Source: Williamsia maris
GTDB lineage: Bacteria; Actinomycetota; Actinomycetes; Mycobacteriales; Mycobacteriaceae
Direction of reading: 5' to 3'
Length of the DNA: 64,000 nt
Assembly (NCBI RefSeq): GCF_024171815.1
Contig: NZ_JAMTCJ010000002.1
Coordinates: forward strand, 434,001-498,000
The position numbers were made by a program, and so were the translations under genes. Below the pieces are notes generated by a model. That model searched no databases. It worked only from the letters and a program-made list of their open reading frames with translations, and was not told the origin of the DNA. Of the stretch, positions 44,179 through 52,623 are shown in pieces. Within the stretch, counting starts at the first letter, position 1. Each line of letters opens with the position of its first letter.

Positions 44179-45528
44179 TCAGCCGACGTCGGCGACACCG
44201 GTCGATGCGACGCCGCGCGGTGAGAGCCGCACCCGTCCACCCTTCGCGGGGTTGAACGCGACCCCGCGCGAATGCCACGCCTCATCGGCAGCCGTTGTCA
44301 TCTCGATGGCGTAATGCCGAAGCAACTCTCGGAGCACGACATCCATCTCCATGTTCGCGAACGCTGCGCCGATGCAGCGCCGCGTGCCGCCGCCGAACGG
44401 TATCCACGAGATGGTGCTGGGCTTGGACCCGAGGAATCGGTCCGGGTCGAAACGATCGGCGTGCGGGAACAACGCCTCGTCGGCCTGCACCTGGGCGATG
44501 CTCACCAACACCACGCGCCCGCGCGGGATGGTCCACTCGCCGAGGGTGAGCGACTCCGCGGTGACGGTGCGTCCGCACAGGTCGATCACCGGCCGCGACC
44601 GCTGGACCTCGTAGATGACGGCCTGGCGCAGCTCGGAGCCGCCGGCATCGACCTCGTCGTAGAGACGACGCAGGACGTCGGGATGGCGGGTCAGACGCTC
44701 GATCGCCCAGGCCAACGTGTTCGCGGTCGTCTCGTGACCGGCGGCGAGCATGGTCAGCAGCTGATCGGCGATCTCTTTGCGAGACAACGCGGTGCCGTCG
44801 TCGTAGCGGCTGCGCAGCATCAACGACAGGATGTCGGAGCGGTTCTCGAAATCGGGGTCGGCCTGCGCTTTCGCGACCAGGGTGTCGACGAGATCGTCGA
44901 AGCGGCGACGGTTGGTGTGGAACCGGCGCCACGGCGACCCGGGGAAGTCGAACGGCGGCTTGGGGAGCACCGAGATCCGCGAGCCCTGCTCGATCCACTC
45001 CGGCATGTGCCGACGGAGGACCTCGAGTTCCTCGCCCTCGGCGCCGAACACAGCGCGCAGGATCGCGTTCAGCGTGATCCGCATCATCGGGGCCAGCGAC
45101 TCGAACTCGCTCCCCGACGGCCACGTTCGGGCCTCGGCGAGGGTCTCCTCGGCGATGATCGACTCGTACTCACGCATCCGTCTGCCGTGGAACGGCGGGG
45201 TGAGGAGTTTGCGTTGGCGGCGGTGTTCCTCGCCCTCGAGCGAGAACATCGACGCCCGCCCGAGAACGCGCCCGAGATTGGGCCGGATGTTGTGCACCGC
45301 ATCCGAGCCGCTGAGGAACAGTTGCCGGATGAGATCGGTGTCGCCGAGGACCACCGCGTTGCCGAACATGGGGACGTTCACCGTGTAGTCCACGCCGTGG
45401 CGGCGGCGCATCAACGCGAACAGCCGCCGTCGGGAGGCGATGAACAAAGCCCCCTGAACCGATCTCGGCAGCCGTGACGACGGCGGGAGGTGCGGGACGG
45501 CGACGTCCGGGGCGGTGTCGGTGGACAT
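44179..45528 (-). CDS. Cytochrome P450
   Basis: 449 residues from ATG 45528 (MSTDTAPDVAVPHLPPSSRL). I-helix LLTMLAAGHETTANTLAWAI with the acid-alcohol pair, ExxR in the K-helix (IYEVQRSRPVID), and heme loop FGGGTRRCIGAAFA with the axial Cys. Length and PPGP-less N-terminus fit a soluble class I bacterial P450 of the mycobacterial CYP type. It diverges from a TetR regulator across a short region with direct repeats. Substrate unknown. Confidence 0.93.
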   Translation of the reverse strand: MSTDTAPDVAVPHLPPSSRLPRSVQGALFIASRRRLFALMRRRHGVDYTVNVPMFGNAVVLGDTDLIRQLFLSGSDAVHNIRPNLGRVLGRASMFSLEGEEHRRQRKLLTPPFHGRRMREYESIIAEETLAEARTWPSGSEFESLAPMMRITLNAILRAVFGAEGEELEVLRRHMPEWIEQGSRISVLPKPPFDFPGSPWRRFHTNRRRFDDLVDTLVAKAQADPDFENRSDILSLMLRSRYDDGTALSRKEIADQLLTMLAAGHETTANTLAWAIERLTRHPDVLRRLYDEVDAGGSELRQAVIYEVQRSRPVIDLCGRTVTAESLTLGEWTIPRGRVVLVSIAQVQADEALFPHADRFDPDRFLGSKPSTISWIPFGGGTRRCIGAAFANMEMDVVLRELLRHYAIEMTTAADEAWHSRGVAFNPAKGGRVRLSPRGVASTGVADVG

Positions 45529-45560
45529 GGAGGCGAACCCTTCGACGAACACATCAGTCT

Positions 45561-45590
45561 GCAGGTACTCCAACGTACCAGCAGGTGCTC
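45561..45590. promoter_or_regulatory. Candidate TetR operator between P450 and regulator genes
   Basis: GCAGGTACTC (45561) and GCAGGTGCTC (45581) are direct repeats exactly 20 bases apart, and GGTAC-N6-GTACC (45564-45579) forms a palindrome across the first. The position between divergent genes fits control by the adjacent TetR protein. Confidence 0.4.
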
Positions 45591-45637
45591 GGCGTACGGT
45601 CGGAACCGTGGTTGATGTCGGGCACCGGAAGGGAATC

Positions 45638-46228
45638 GTGACCACCGAACCCACCGGACCCTCGTACCGGGATCGCCTGATGGCCGGGATGGCGGCATCG
45701 CTGACGCAACGCACCTACCGCGACACCACCATCGGTGAGATCGTCGCCCACGCCCGGACATCGAGACGGACCTTCTACAAGGAGTTCAGCGGCCTCGACG
45801 ACTGCTACTTCGCACTGCTGCGTTCGGTGCACAGCGAGATCCTCGGGATGGTCGCGAACGCGGTCGACATGACCGCCGACTGGCGGCTGCAGGTCCGGCA
45901 GGCGATCACCGCGTATTTCGCAGGGGTACAGACTCATCCGGCCGTCATCCGCAGCTACGTTCGCGAGTTGCCCTCGCTCGGCGATCCGACCGTCACCCTG
46001 CAGTCCCGTCCGCGGGACCAGTTCATCGCACTGCTGGTGGGCCTGAGCGACACCGCGTCGCTGCGCACCGCCGACATCGCGCCGGTGACGGTCGAGATGG
46101 CCCGCTTCCTCGTCGGCGGGCTCGAGGAGTTGACCGCCCTCGTCGTCGAGGAGAACCGGCCCGTCGACGACGTCGTCGAGACGGCCATCATCGCCACCAC
46201 ACGGTTGCTCGGCCCCGCGGCGGGCTGA
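45638..46228 (+). CDS. TetR-family transcriptional regulator
   Basis: About 196 residues from a GTG preceded by GGAAGGGA. Helix-turn-helix LTQRTYRDTTIGEIVAHARTS then RRTFYKEFSGLDDCYFALL. The frame is open further upstream, but HTH alignment favours this start. It is the likely regulator of the divergent P450 gene and perhaps of the SDR gene 35 bp downstream. Confidence 0.9.
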   Translation: MTTEPTGPSYRDRLMAGMAASLTQRTYRDTTIGEIVAHARTSRRTFYKEFSGLDDCYFALLRSVHSEILGMVANAVDMTADWRLQVRQAITAYFAGVQTHPAVIRSYVRELPSLGDPTVTLQSRPRDQFIALLVGLSDTASLRTADIAPVTVEMARFLVGGLEELTALVVEENRPVDDVVETAIIATTRLLGPAAG

Positions 46229-46263
46229 CCCGGACAGCCGGCGCCGGTCACTACGCTCGGGGA

Positions 46264-46941
46264 ATGCCCACAGCTCTGATCACCGGTGCCAGTCGCGGCC
46301 TCGGCGCCGCCATCGCGCGCGCCCTCGCCCCCACCCACGACCTCCTGCTCGGCGGCCGACCGTCGTCCGAGCTCGACACCCTGGCCACCCACCTCGAGGG
46401 GTCGTCGACGTGGCCGGTCGAGCTGACCGACCACGAGGAGATGGCCGATGCCGTCGACGCCATCGATTCCCTCGACGTGCTCGTGCACAATGCGGGCGTC
46501 GGCAGCATCAGCACCGTCGAGGAGACGCCTGCCGACGAGTACCGCCGGATCATGGAGGTCAACCTCATCGCCGTCGCCGAGCTGACCCGGCTGCTCCTGC
46601 CCGCGTTGCGCGAGGCGGACGGGCACATCGTGTTCATCAACTCCGGGGCCGGCCGCAACGCCAACCCGGGGTGGAGCGCCTACGCGGCGAGCAAGTTCGC
46701 GCTGCGTGCGTTCGCGGACTCGTTGCGCGCCGAGGAGCCCGGCCTGCGGGTGACCTCGGTGTACCCCGGGCGCATCGACACCGACATGCAGGCCGACATC
46801 GTCGCGATGGAGGGCGGTGAGTACGACGGGTCGCGTTTCCTGGCGCCCGACACCGTCGCTGCTGCGGTCGCCCACGCGATCGCCACGCCCGCCGACGCAC
46901 ATCCCACCGAGATCATCCTGCGTCCGGCCGCGCGACGCTGA
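46264..46941 (+). CDS. Short-chain dehydrogenase/reductase
   Basis: 225 residues. TGASRGLGAAIARAL, VHNAGVGS, INSGAGRN and SAYAASKFALRAF give the cofactor loop, NAG, catalytic Ser and Tyr-Lys. The C-terminus VYPGRIDTDMQADI is typical of SDRs annotated as SDR-family oxidoreductases acting on lipids or steroids. It follows the TetR gene on the same strand. Confidence 0.91.
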   Translation: MPTALITGASRGLGAAIARALAPTHDLLLGGRPSSELDTLATHLEGSSTWPVELTDHEEMADAVDAIDSLDVLVHNAGVGSISTVEETPADEYRRIMEVNLIAVAELTRLLLPALREADGHIVFINSGAGRNANPGWSAYAASKFALRAFADSLRAEEPGLRVTSVYPGRIDTDMQADIVAMEGGEYDGSRFLAPDTVAAAVAHAIATPADAHPTEIILRPAARR

Positions 46942-46957
46942 CGCACGGCGCGAGGGC

Positions 46958-47329
46958 TCAGATCTGCTTGAGGTCGGTCGCCGGATCCCAGACCGCACGC
47001 ATGCTGACCACGCGGCCGTCGTCGTCGAAACGCATGATGTCGATCGGCGTGACCTGGAACGATGCGTCGCCGGCCACGGTCGTCAGCGAGAACTCGAAGA
47101 CGGCGGTGTCGCCGGCGATCCGGACCCACGACAGCGACGTCGACCGCTCGAGCCCGGCGATGGCGCCGTAGAACTCCAGCAGTGACTCGCGGGTGGATCG
47201 GATGTCGGCGCCGATGGGGTCCTCGACCGTCGCGTTCTCGGCGAAGAGGTCGACAACGGCCTCCGCTGTTCCGGCCCCGACCAGTTCGACGTAGCTCTCG
47301 ACAGTTGCCCGGATCTTCTCGCTGCTCAT
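46958..47329 (-). CDS. Steroid delta5-isomerase (ketosteroid isomerase) homologue
   Basis: 123 residues, the size of classical KSI. Tyr13 (ESYVELV), Asp37 (TVEDPIG) and Asp97 (TPIDIMRF) coincide with the catalytic Tyr14, Asp38 and Asp99 of the Comamonas enzyme, and ATVEDP and DGRVVSMRAVW match the family closely. It should isomerise a delta5-3-ketosteroid to the delta4 form. A KstR-like palindrome lies 31 bp before the start, linking it to sterol catabolism. Confidence 0.85.
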   Translation of the reverse strand: MSSEKIRATVESYVELVGAGTAEAVVDLFAENATVEDPIGADIRSTRESLLEFYGAIAGLERSTSLSWVRIAGDTAVFEFSLTTVAGDASFQVTPIDIMRFDDDGRVVSMRAVWDPATDLKQI

Positions 47330-47360
47330 GTGTCCATCCTCGTTTCTTCGGCCCTGGAAC

Positions 47361-47374
47361 TAGAACGTGTTCTA
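47361..47374. promoter_or_regulatory. KstR-like operator upstream of the isomerase gene
   Basis: TAGAAC-GT-GTTCTA fits the KstR consensus TnnAACnnGTTnnA, and the symmetry extends one base further on both sides (A-C...G-T arms, 47359-47376). KstR represses cholesterol-catabolic genes in Mycobacteriales. The site lies between the isomerase and the GGDEF-like gene and could act on either. Confidence 0.7.
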
Positions 47375-47432
47375 GTGATGGACACTAACGCATGGACACA
47401 TTCGCGCCGCAATGTCCCAAAACAGGGGACTC

Positions 47433-48602
47433 ATGACCGTTCGAAGCACCAAACCGGTGTACGTCGGACACAATCGTCAGGTGCCGGTCATCGAAGGGGG
47501 ACTTCAGCCGGGGGGCAGTGTCAGATCGAGTACGAACACGCGTGTGATCAGCGCGCTGTCCGGTGGCATCGGGATCCTGAGCATCCTGACCGCGGCCGCA
47601 TGGCTCGGTCTGGCGTGGGTTCCGGGAGGTCCGGACGGGACCGCCGGGCGCGTTGCCCTCGGAGTCGCCTGCATCGGGGCCGTGGCGGTCGGGATCGTGT
47701 TGCTCGTGGCGCCGCGCACCGGTCCGGTTGCGCGCGTGGTGTTCCTCGGAGCGGCCGATCTCGGGTGCGCTCTCGTTGCGCTGAGCTGCAGCGATGCGCG
47801 CGTCGGACTCGCCAGCACCGTGACGTTGGGGCTTGTCGGCAGCTACGCGGCGTTCTTCACCAGTCGCCGGGTCACGGCCGGTCAGGTCGCGGCGTCGGCG
47901 GTGGTCATCATCGCGGTGCTCGTCGTGGGTCTCGCCGGCAGTGATCAGTCGATCGGATCGCTGTACCCCTTCGCGGCGCAGGCAGCGTTCGCCGGGGTCT
48001 TCCTGACCGCGATACTGCATTATGGATTCGCAGCTATCGGCACACGTAATTCTCTGCAGACGGGTGGACCAATGCGGGACGAACTGACCGAGGTGCTCAC
48101 GCGCCACGGTCTCTATTCAGCGGCGTCGACGAGTCTCGGCGCGCTGAACCGCAAGGACTACCTCGTCGTCGTCCGGGTGCACCTCGACCAGTTCCAGGAT
48201 ATCGCCGTCGGCGACGGTCGCGAACGCGGCGAGCAGGTGCTCAAGCGCGTGGCCTCGCGCCTCGCCCAGGGTGTCCGCGGGGGCGACTTCGTCGCGCGCA
48301 CCGGCGACGCGGAGTTCAGCGCACTCGCCGGCGTCACCCACGAGGGTGTGCGCATCTTCGCGAATCGTTTCCGTGAGCTCGTCTTCAGTGTCGAGGACCC
48401 GGTGCCGGTCTCGGCGAGTGTCGGCGTGGCGTTCGCGCCCACCCCGATCCCGTCGACGGGCGTCCAGGTCGCGATCGACGCCCTTCTCGACCGCGCCGAG
48501 GTGGCGATGCGTACAGCGCAGGACGCCGGCGGCGACCGCGTGGAGATCGACTGGTCGGTGCCCGACCCGGTGCCGTCGGCCAACGCCGAGGCGCACAGCT
48601 GA
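47433..48602 (+). CDS. Membrane protein with degenerate GGDEF domain
   Basis: About 389 residues (ATG 47412 is an alternative start). Five to six membrane segments (from VISALSGGIGILSILTAAAW to FAAQAAFAGVFLTAILHYGFA, ~40-205) are followed by a GGDEF-fold domain (RDELTEVLTRHGLYSAASTS ... VVVRVHLDQFQDIAVGDGRE). The signature GGDEF reads GDAEF (48303-48317), so diguanylate-cyclase activity is doubtful. It may bind GTP or act as a sensor or scaffold. Confidence 0.85.
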   Translation: MTVRSTKPVYVGHNRQVPVIEGGLQPGGSVRSSTNTRVISALSGGIGILSILTAAAWLGLAWVPGGPDGTAGRVALGVACIGAVAVGIVLLVAPRTGPVARVVFLGAADLGCALVALSCSDARVGLASTVTLGLVGSYAAFFTSRRVTAGQVAASAVVIIAVLVVGLAGSDQSIGSLYPFAAQAAFAGVFLTAILHYGFAAIGTRNSLQTGGPMRDELTEVLTRHGLYSAASTSLGALNRKDYLVVVRVHLDQFQDIAVGDGRERGEQVLKRVASRLAQGVRGGDFVARTGDAEFSALAGVTHEGVRIFANRFRELVFSVEDPVPVSASVGVAFAPTPIPSTGVQVAIDALLDRAEVAMRTAQDAGGDRVEIDWSVPDPVPSANAEAHS

Positions 48603-48637
48603 TCTCACCGTGCGCCCCGGCGTATCGGCCGTGAGGC

Positions 48638-49507
48638 TCAGATCTCGCGCAACCGCGGGATGACGGTCTCGGCCAGCTTCTCGGTCCACTCGACCGGATC
48701 CGATCCGGCGGGGCCGACGAACACCTGCTCGACACCCAGCGCCGCGTAGCGCTCCATCTCGCCGAGGAACGCATCGACGTCGGCGACGGGGTCGGCCGCA
48801 CCGATGATGGTCGTCTTGATGGTGGCCGGGTCCCGCTGTTCGGTCTCGCAGTGGCCCTTGAGCACATCGATCTTGTGGGCGACCTCGTCGACGCCCGTCG
48901 CGAACAGATTGCACATGTCCGCGTACCGGGCGACCAGCTTGAGGGTCTTCTTCTCACCACTGCCACCGATCATCAGCGGCGGGCCGGGCCGGGAGATGGT
49001 CTGCGGGTTGTTCAGCGTCTCGGCGAGTCGGTAATGCGTTCCCTCGTAGGGCCCCTCGTCGTCGCCGAACATCTGGCGACAGATCTTGATGGTCTCCTCG
49101 AGGCGCTCGAAACGCTCGGAGGTCGACGGGTACGGCACGCCGAGGCCCTGGTGCTCGCGTTCGTACCAGGCGGCGCCGACGCCCAGCATGGCCCGACCCT
49201 GCGACAGGATGTCCAGCGTCGTCACCACCTTGGCGAGCAGTCCGGGGTGGCGGTAGGTGATGCCGGTGACCAGCGTGCCGAGCTGCACCCGACTGGTGTG
49301 CGCCGCGAGGAACGTCAGGAGCGAATACCCCTCCAGCATCGGCAGATCCGGCCCACCAAGCTGTTCCATCTGGAACCAATGGTCCATGACGGTCAGGGTG
49401 TCGACCCCGCCCTCGTCGGCGGCCTTCGCGGTGTCGGCGAGGGTGCGGGCCAGGGCCGGCGGACCGCCGGGCAGGGTCATGTTGGCGAGATGGACGGCGA
49501 TCTGCAT
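48638..49507 (-). CDS. LLM-class F420-dependent oxidoreductase
   Basis: 289 residues: MQIAVHLANMTLPGGPPALA, VDTLTVMDHWFQMEQLGGPD, TSRVQLGTLVTGITYRHPGLLAK and MLGVGAAWYEREHQGLGVPYP, a luciferase-like barrel of the TIGR03560-like F420 type. GGSGEKKTLKLVARYADMCN is conserved, and the end VEWTEKLAETVIPRL is also typical. It is in the same orientation as the DUF427 gene upstream (48 bp apart). Substrate unknown. Confidence 0.9.
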   Translation of the reverse strand: MQIAVHLANMTLPGGPPALARTLADTAKAADEGGVDTLTVMDHWFQMEQLGGPDLPMLEGYSLLTFLAAHTSRVQLGTLVTGITYRHPGLLAKVVTTLDILSQGRAMLGVGAAWYEREHQGLGVPYPSTSERFERLEETIKICRQMFGDDEGPYEGTHYRLAETLNNPQTISRPGPPLMIGGSGEKKTLKLVARYADMCNLFATGVDEVAHKIDVLKGHCETEQRDPATIKTTIIGAADPVADVDAFLGEMERYAALGVEQVFVGPAGSDPVEWTEKLAETVIPRLREI

Positions 49508-49555
49508 GACGGGTTCCTTCTGACGGAGGGGGCGAGCAGGACGATCGTGGGGCGG

Positions 49556-50053
49556 CTACCAGCCCATGGAGCCGGGGATGCCCTTGAACGGGCCGACGAC
49601 GCTGTCGGTGACCCAGCCGCCGTAGAAACCACCGGGTTGCGGGGTCACCTCCTCGCCGTTGACCGTGGCGCGGTCGACGTCGCGGGCCATGACCGCGATC
49701 GCTCCGCGGAGGTCGGCGAATCCGGGGGTGGGCTCGAGGTAGGTCCAGGCGGCCTTCGGTGCGCCGCGCTCGGGCGTCACGAGGTCGAAGTAGGAGGCCT
49801 GGCCCTTCCACTCACACCAGGATGCACCCTGGGTCTCGCGGAGAACGCCGTCGGCGAACGCGTCGCGCGGGATGTAATACGTTGGCGGATGGCTGGTCTC
49901 GAGTACCCGCCATCCACGTGTGGCCGACGCGATGGTCCGGCCGCCCAGCTCGATCGTGATGGATCCGGCGAAGGGTTCCAGTCGTGGGGGGCGGGGGTAG
50001 TCCCACACCGATTCCTGTCCGGGCCCGGGGGTCTCCGGGGTGGGTCGGCGCAT
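49556..50053 (-). CDS. DUF427 domain protein
   Basis: 165 residues from ATG 50053 (MRRPTPETPGPGQESVWDYPRPPRLE). It contains the DUF427 core: VLETSHPPTYYIPRDAF, WCEWKGQASYFDLV and AAWTYLEPTPGFADLRG, then PGGFYGGWVTDSVVGPFKG. The family is small and beta-rich, with unknown function. It is located between the LLM enzyme and the DAPG-hydrolase-like gene, all on the minus strand. Confidence 0.88.
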   Translation of the reverse strand: MRRPTPETPGPGQESVWDYPRPPRLEPFAGSITIELGGRTIASATRGWRVLETSHPPTYYIPRDAFADGVLRETQGASWCEWKGQASYFDLVTPERGAPKAAWTYLEPTPGFADLRGAIAVMARDVDRATVNGEEVTPQPGGFYGGWVTDSVVGPFKGIPGSMGW

Positions 50054-50085
50054 CACGCGGCTCGTCTCTGGATCACCCGTCCAGA

Positions 50086-51033
50086 CTACGGACGGACGGC
50101 GAACTCCCGGTGGAGCTCCGGGAGGAACCCGGCGAGATGGTTCATCTCCTGGCCGCAGTGCATGAGCAGGTCCCTCGCAAGGTCGAGACCGAGGAACAGA
50201 TCGGTGGGGTCGACCGACGCGCCACGCTTCACCGCGCACGCGGCCTGCCCGAGGTTCGGCAGGTGCAGTCCGCGCATGTTCAGGTAGAAACGGCTGCGCA
50301 TCTCCGCGCCGCCGGGGATCGGGCGCACCTGATGCGCCAGCCAGCCGAGGTCGACCGGCGCGATGCTGCTGCCCACGCGTCCGAAGACGACGGTCTGGTC
50401 GGACGGGACCGCGAAGCCCTGTCCGCGCGGGTCGCGGAAGTCGATGCCGAGTTGCTGCAGTTTCGGTCCGACGAGTTCGTCGACGTAGCTGGTGTTGCCG
50501 ACGTACTTCTGCCGGTCGGGGATCGCGTCGGTGGTGCGGTCGACCCGCAGCGAGGCGTACTCGTGGGCGTCGGGGTGCCACAGCTTGTAGCGGGCGGACT
50601 CGACGGAGTGCCAGCCGAACCACCAGTCCCACATCGCCGCGGTGACCCGGGGCATCTCGGTCCGCACCGCGACGAACAGGACGCCGTCGGCCTTCTGTCC
50701 ATATCCGGTCTCGATGGTCGAGTACCCGGTCGGGCCGAGGTCACGGGTGATGTTCGCGAAGTCGGGGATCGCTGCGGACGCCAGGGGCGGCCCGTCGAAT
50801 GCCCGCCGGACCGGCGCCGGCGCGGGATCGGTGTGCGCCGCCATGTACTTCGCGTACGGCTTGGCCCGATCGGCGTCGCGATAGCCGACGTAGCGCACCC
50901 CGCAGTCCTGGGTGGTCGATGTCTGCTGGGGGCGTGCCGCCGCCATGGGTGCGCTGCCCACTGCCGCCGCCACGGCGCCCATGGCCCCGACCCGGAACAG
51001 GTGTCGACGGCTCGGCGTCCAATTACTCAACAT
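50086..51033 (-). CDS. Tat-exported DAPG hydrolase (PhlG)-family protein
   Basis: 315 residues. A twin-arginine signal (SRRHLFRVGAMGAVAAAVG) is followed by a domain like 2,4-diacetylphloroglucinol hydrolase: EMPRVTAAMWDWWFGWH, RYKLWHPDAHEY and a C-terminal H-x3-E (His292, Glu296 in LLMHCGQEMNH). His142, His292 and Glu296 fit the zinc ligands of PhlG, which cleaves a carbon-carbon bond of an acylphloroglucinol. Export is unusual for this family. It diverges from the TetR gene at 51123. Confidence 0.82.
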   Translation of the reverse strand: MLSNWTPSRRHLFRVGAMGAVAAAVGSAPMAAARPQQTSTTQDCGVRYVGYRDADRAKPYAKYMAAHTDPAPAPVRRAFDGPPLASAAIPDFANITRDLGPTGYSTIETGYGQKADGVLFVAVRTEMPRVTAAMWDWWFGWHSVESARYKLWHPDAHEYASLRVDRTTDAIPDRQKYVGNTSYVDELVGPKLQQLGIDFRDPRGQGFAVPSDQTVVFGRVGSSIAPVDLGWLAHQVRPIPGGAEMRSRFYLNMRGLHLPNLGQAACAVKRGASVDPTDLFLGLDLARDLLMHCGQEMNHLAGFLPELHREFAVRP

Positions 51034-51122
51034 CCGTTGAGACTAAGGTTCCATCCCGGGCGGGTGCAAGACCTCGCTTGTGTTCCTACGGCTCCGTAAC
51101 CACGACCGGTAATCTGTGATCT

Positions 51123-51704
51123 GTGACAACTGCCGACGCCCGCCCCCCGCAGACGAGCCGACGGGCCGCGATCATGGCGGCCGCGGTGTCGGTGCTGGCC
51201 GAGCGCGGGCCGCGCGGACTGACGCACCGTGCCGTCGACGCGGCCGCCGGCCTCAGCTCTGGATCGGTCAACTACCACGCGCCCACTCGGGCCCGGCTGC
51301 TGCACCTGGCCCTCGAGGAGGTGTTCCGTCGTGACATCGACACTGCGACTCGCTATTTCGACATCGCCGAGTGGAGCCGATCGCGGGCTGCGGTGGCGAT
51401 CACGGGGTTTGTCACCGAGATGTCCGACGAGAAGAACCGCGATCGGGTGATCGCGCGCCATCACCTCCGGGCCGAGAGCATGACCAACCCCGAATTGCGG
51501 GCAGCCTTCGACGACCAGCACGCGGCCTTCGTGAAGATGATCGTCGCGACGTTCGGCATTGCCGGCGATCCCGTCTCCGACGCCCGGGGCGAGCTCGTGC
51601 GCCTGGGCATCGACGGGATGATGCAGCGGCAGGTCATGATCGGTCCCACGCCCCTCGACGACGACCAGATCGCCGAGATGGCGCGCCTGCTCGTCGGGGG
51701 CTGA
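51123..51704 (+). CDS. TetR-family transcriptional regulator
   Basis: 193 residues from a GTG (MTTADARPPQTSRRAAIMAAA). Helix-turn-helix GLTHRAVDAAAGLSSGSVNY with HAPTRARLLHLALEEVF. It diverges from the DAPG-hydrolase-like gene (~90 bp apart) and probably represses it; a phenolic inducer would fit but is not shown. Confidence 0.9.
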   Translation: MTTADARPPQTSRRAAIMAAAVSVLAERGPRGLTHRAVDAAAGLSSGSVNYHAPTRARLLHLALEEVFRRDIDTATRYFDIAEWSRSRAAVAITGFVTEMSDEKNRDRVIARHHLRAESMTNPELRAAFDDQHAAFVKMIVATFGIAGDPVSDARGELVRLGIDGMMQRQVMIGPTPLDDDQIAEMARLLVGG

Positions 51705-51712
51705 GCCGCGGC

Positions 51713-52609
51713 TCAGAGGTGCAGGTGCGCCCGTAGTTCCGGCCAGCGGAGCGCGCCGATGCGAACATCGGTCGCTGCGTTGAACCCCGGCGTGAACAGC
51801 ACCGGGGCGACCGTCTCGGTGCCGAAGGAGAAGATCCCCACCAGACCCGCGCGCCCCGAACGGTCTCTCGTCACAACCGGTCCGCCGCTGTCGCCGAACC
51901 CGGCTTGAACTGCGGGTCGCCCCTCCGGGGACTGAGCGCAGATCAACCCGCCACGAACGGGGGCGGCGAACGTCTGTCGGGCACAGTCCGCGGCGGAGAT
52001 CAGCGCCAGCGGGCCGCGCAGCAGGCCGTCGGATATCCCACCCTCGGGAATCAGCCCGTGGCCGTACAGTGCCACCGGCGTTCCCGGGAGACCGAGAGTC
52101 GGCGACAGTCCGATCGTCTGTGCCCTCGGCTGCGGCTTCGCCAGCGTGATGAGCGCGAGATCGTCGTGGGCGGCGGCCGTGTCCAGGTTGCCGGGGTCCC
52201 GGGGATTCGGCACGAGGCCGAACGCGGGGTCGATGTCGATGCGACTGATCGCGATCTCCGGCGTCCGGTCGGCGCTCAGCGATCGGTCCCCCAGGATGAC
52301 GCGCAAGGCGTTTGTCGGCAACGCCTTCGCTGGATCGGCCGCGATCGTCGCCGGATCGGCCACGCAGTGGGCTGCGGTCAGGACGGTTCGGGCATCGATC
52401 AGTGCACCACCACAGTGGCTGCGAGCCGGTCGATCTCCGGTGACGATGGTGCCTCCCACGTCGGCACCATCGGCGAACACGATCGCGGCGAACCACGGGG
52501 CCGAACCAGGGGAGGTGGGCTGCCCGTTCGACATCGCCGATGCGGGGGCAGCGCCGAGAGCGACGGTCGCCACCACGGCAGCGATCACTGTGACGAGCTT
52601 CGCGAACAT
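51713..52609 (-). CDS. Secreted trypsin-like serine protease (S1)
   Basis: 298 residues from ATG 52609 with a signal peptide (MFAKLVTVIAAVVATVALGA then APASA). The catalytic triad is visible: His in LTAAHCV, Asp in AHDDLALITL and Ser in GFGDSGGPVV. Cysteines around the His and Ser suggest disulfides. The mature protein begins near MSNGQPTSPGSAPWFAAI, where IVGG-like activation sequence would lie. It converges with the TetR gene; 14 bp separate it from the aldo/keto reductase stop. Confidence 0.9.
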   Translation of the reverse strand: MFAKLVTVIAAVVATVALGAAPASAMSNGQPTSPGSAPWFAAIVFADGADVGGTIVTGDRPARSHCGGALIDARTVLTAAHCVADPATIAADPAKALPTNALRVILGDRSLSADRTPEIAISRIDIDPAFGLVPNPRDPGNLDTAAAHDDLALITLAKPQPRAQTIGLSPTLGLPGTPVALYGHGLIPEGGISDGLLRGPLALISAADCARQTFAAPVRGGLICAQSPEGRPAVQAGFGDSGGPVVTRDRSGRAGLVGIFSFGTETVAPVLFTPGFNAATDVRIGALRWPELRAHLHL

Positions 52610-52623
52610 CGTCGGTCTCACTC

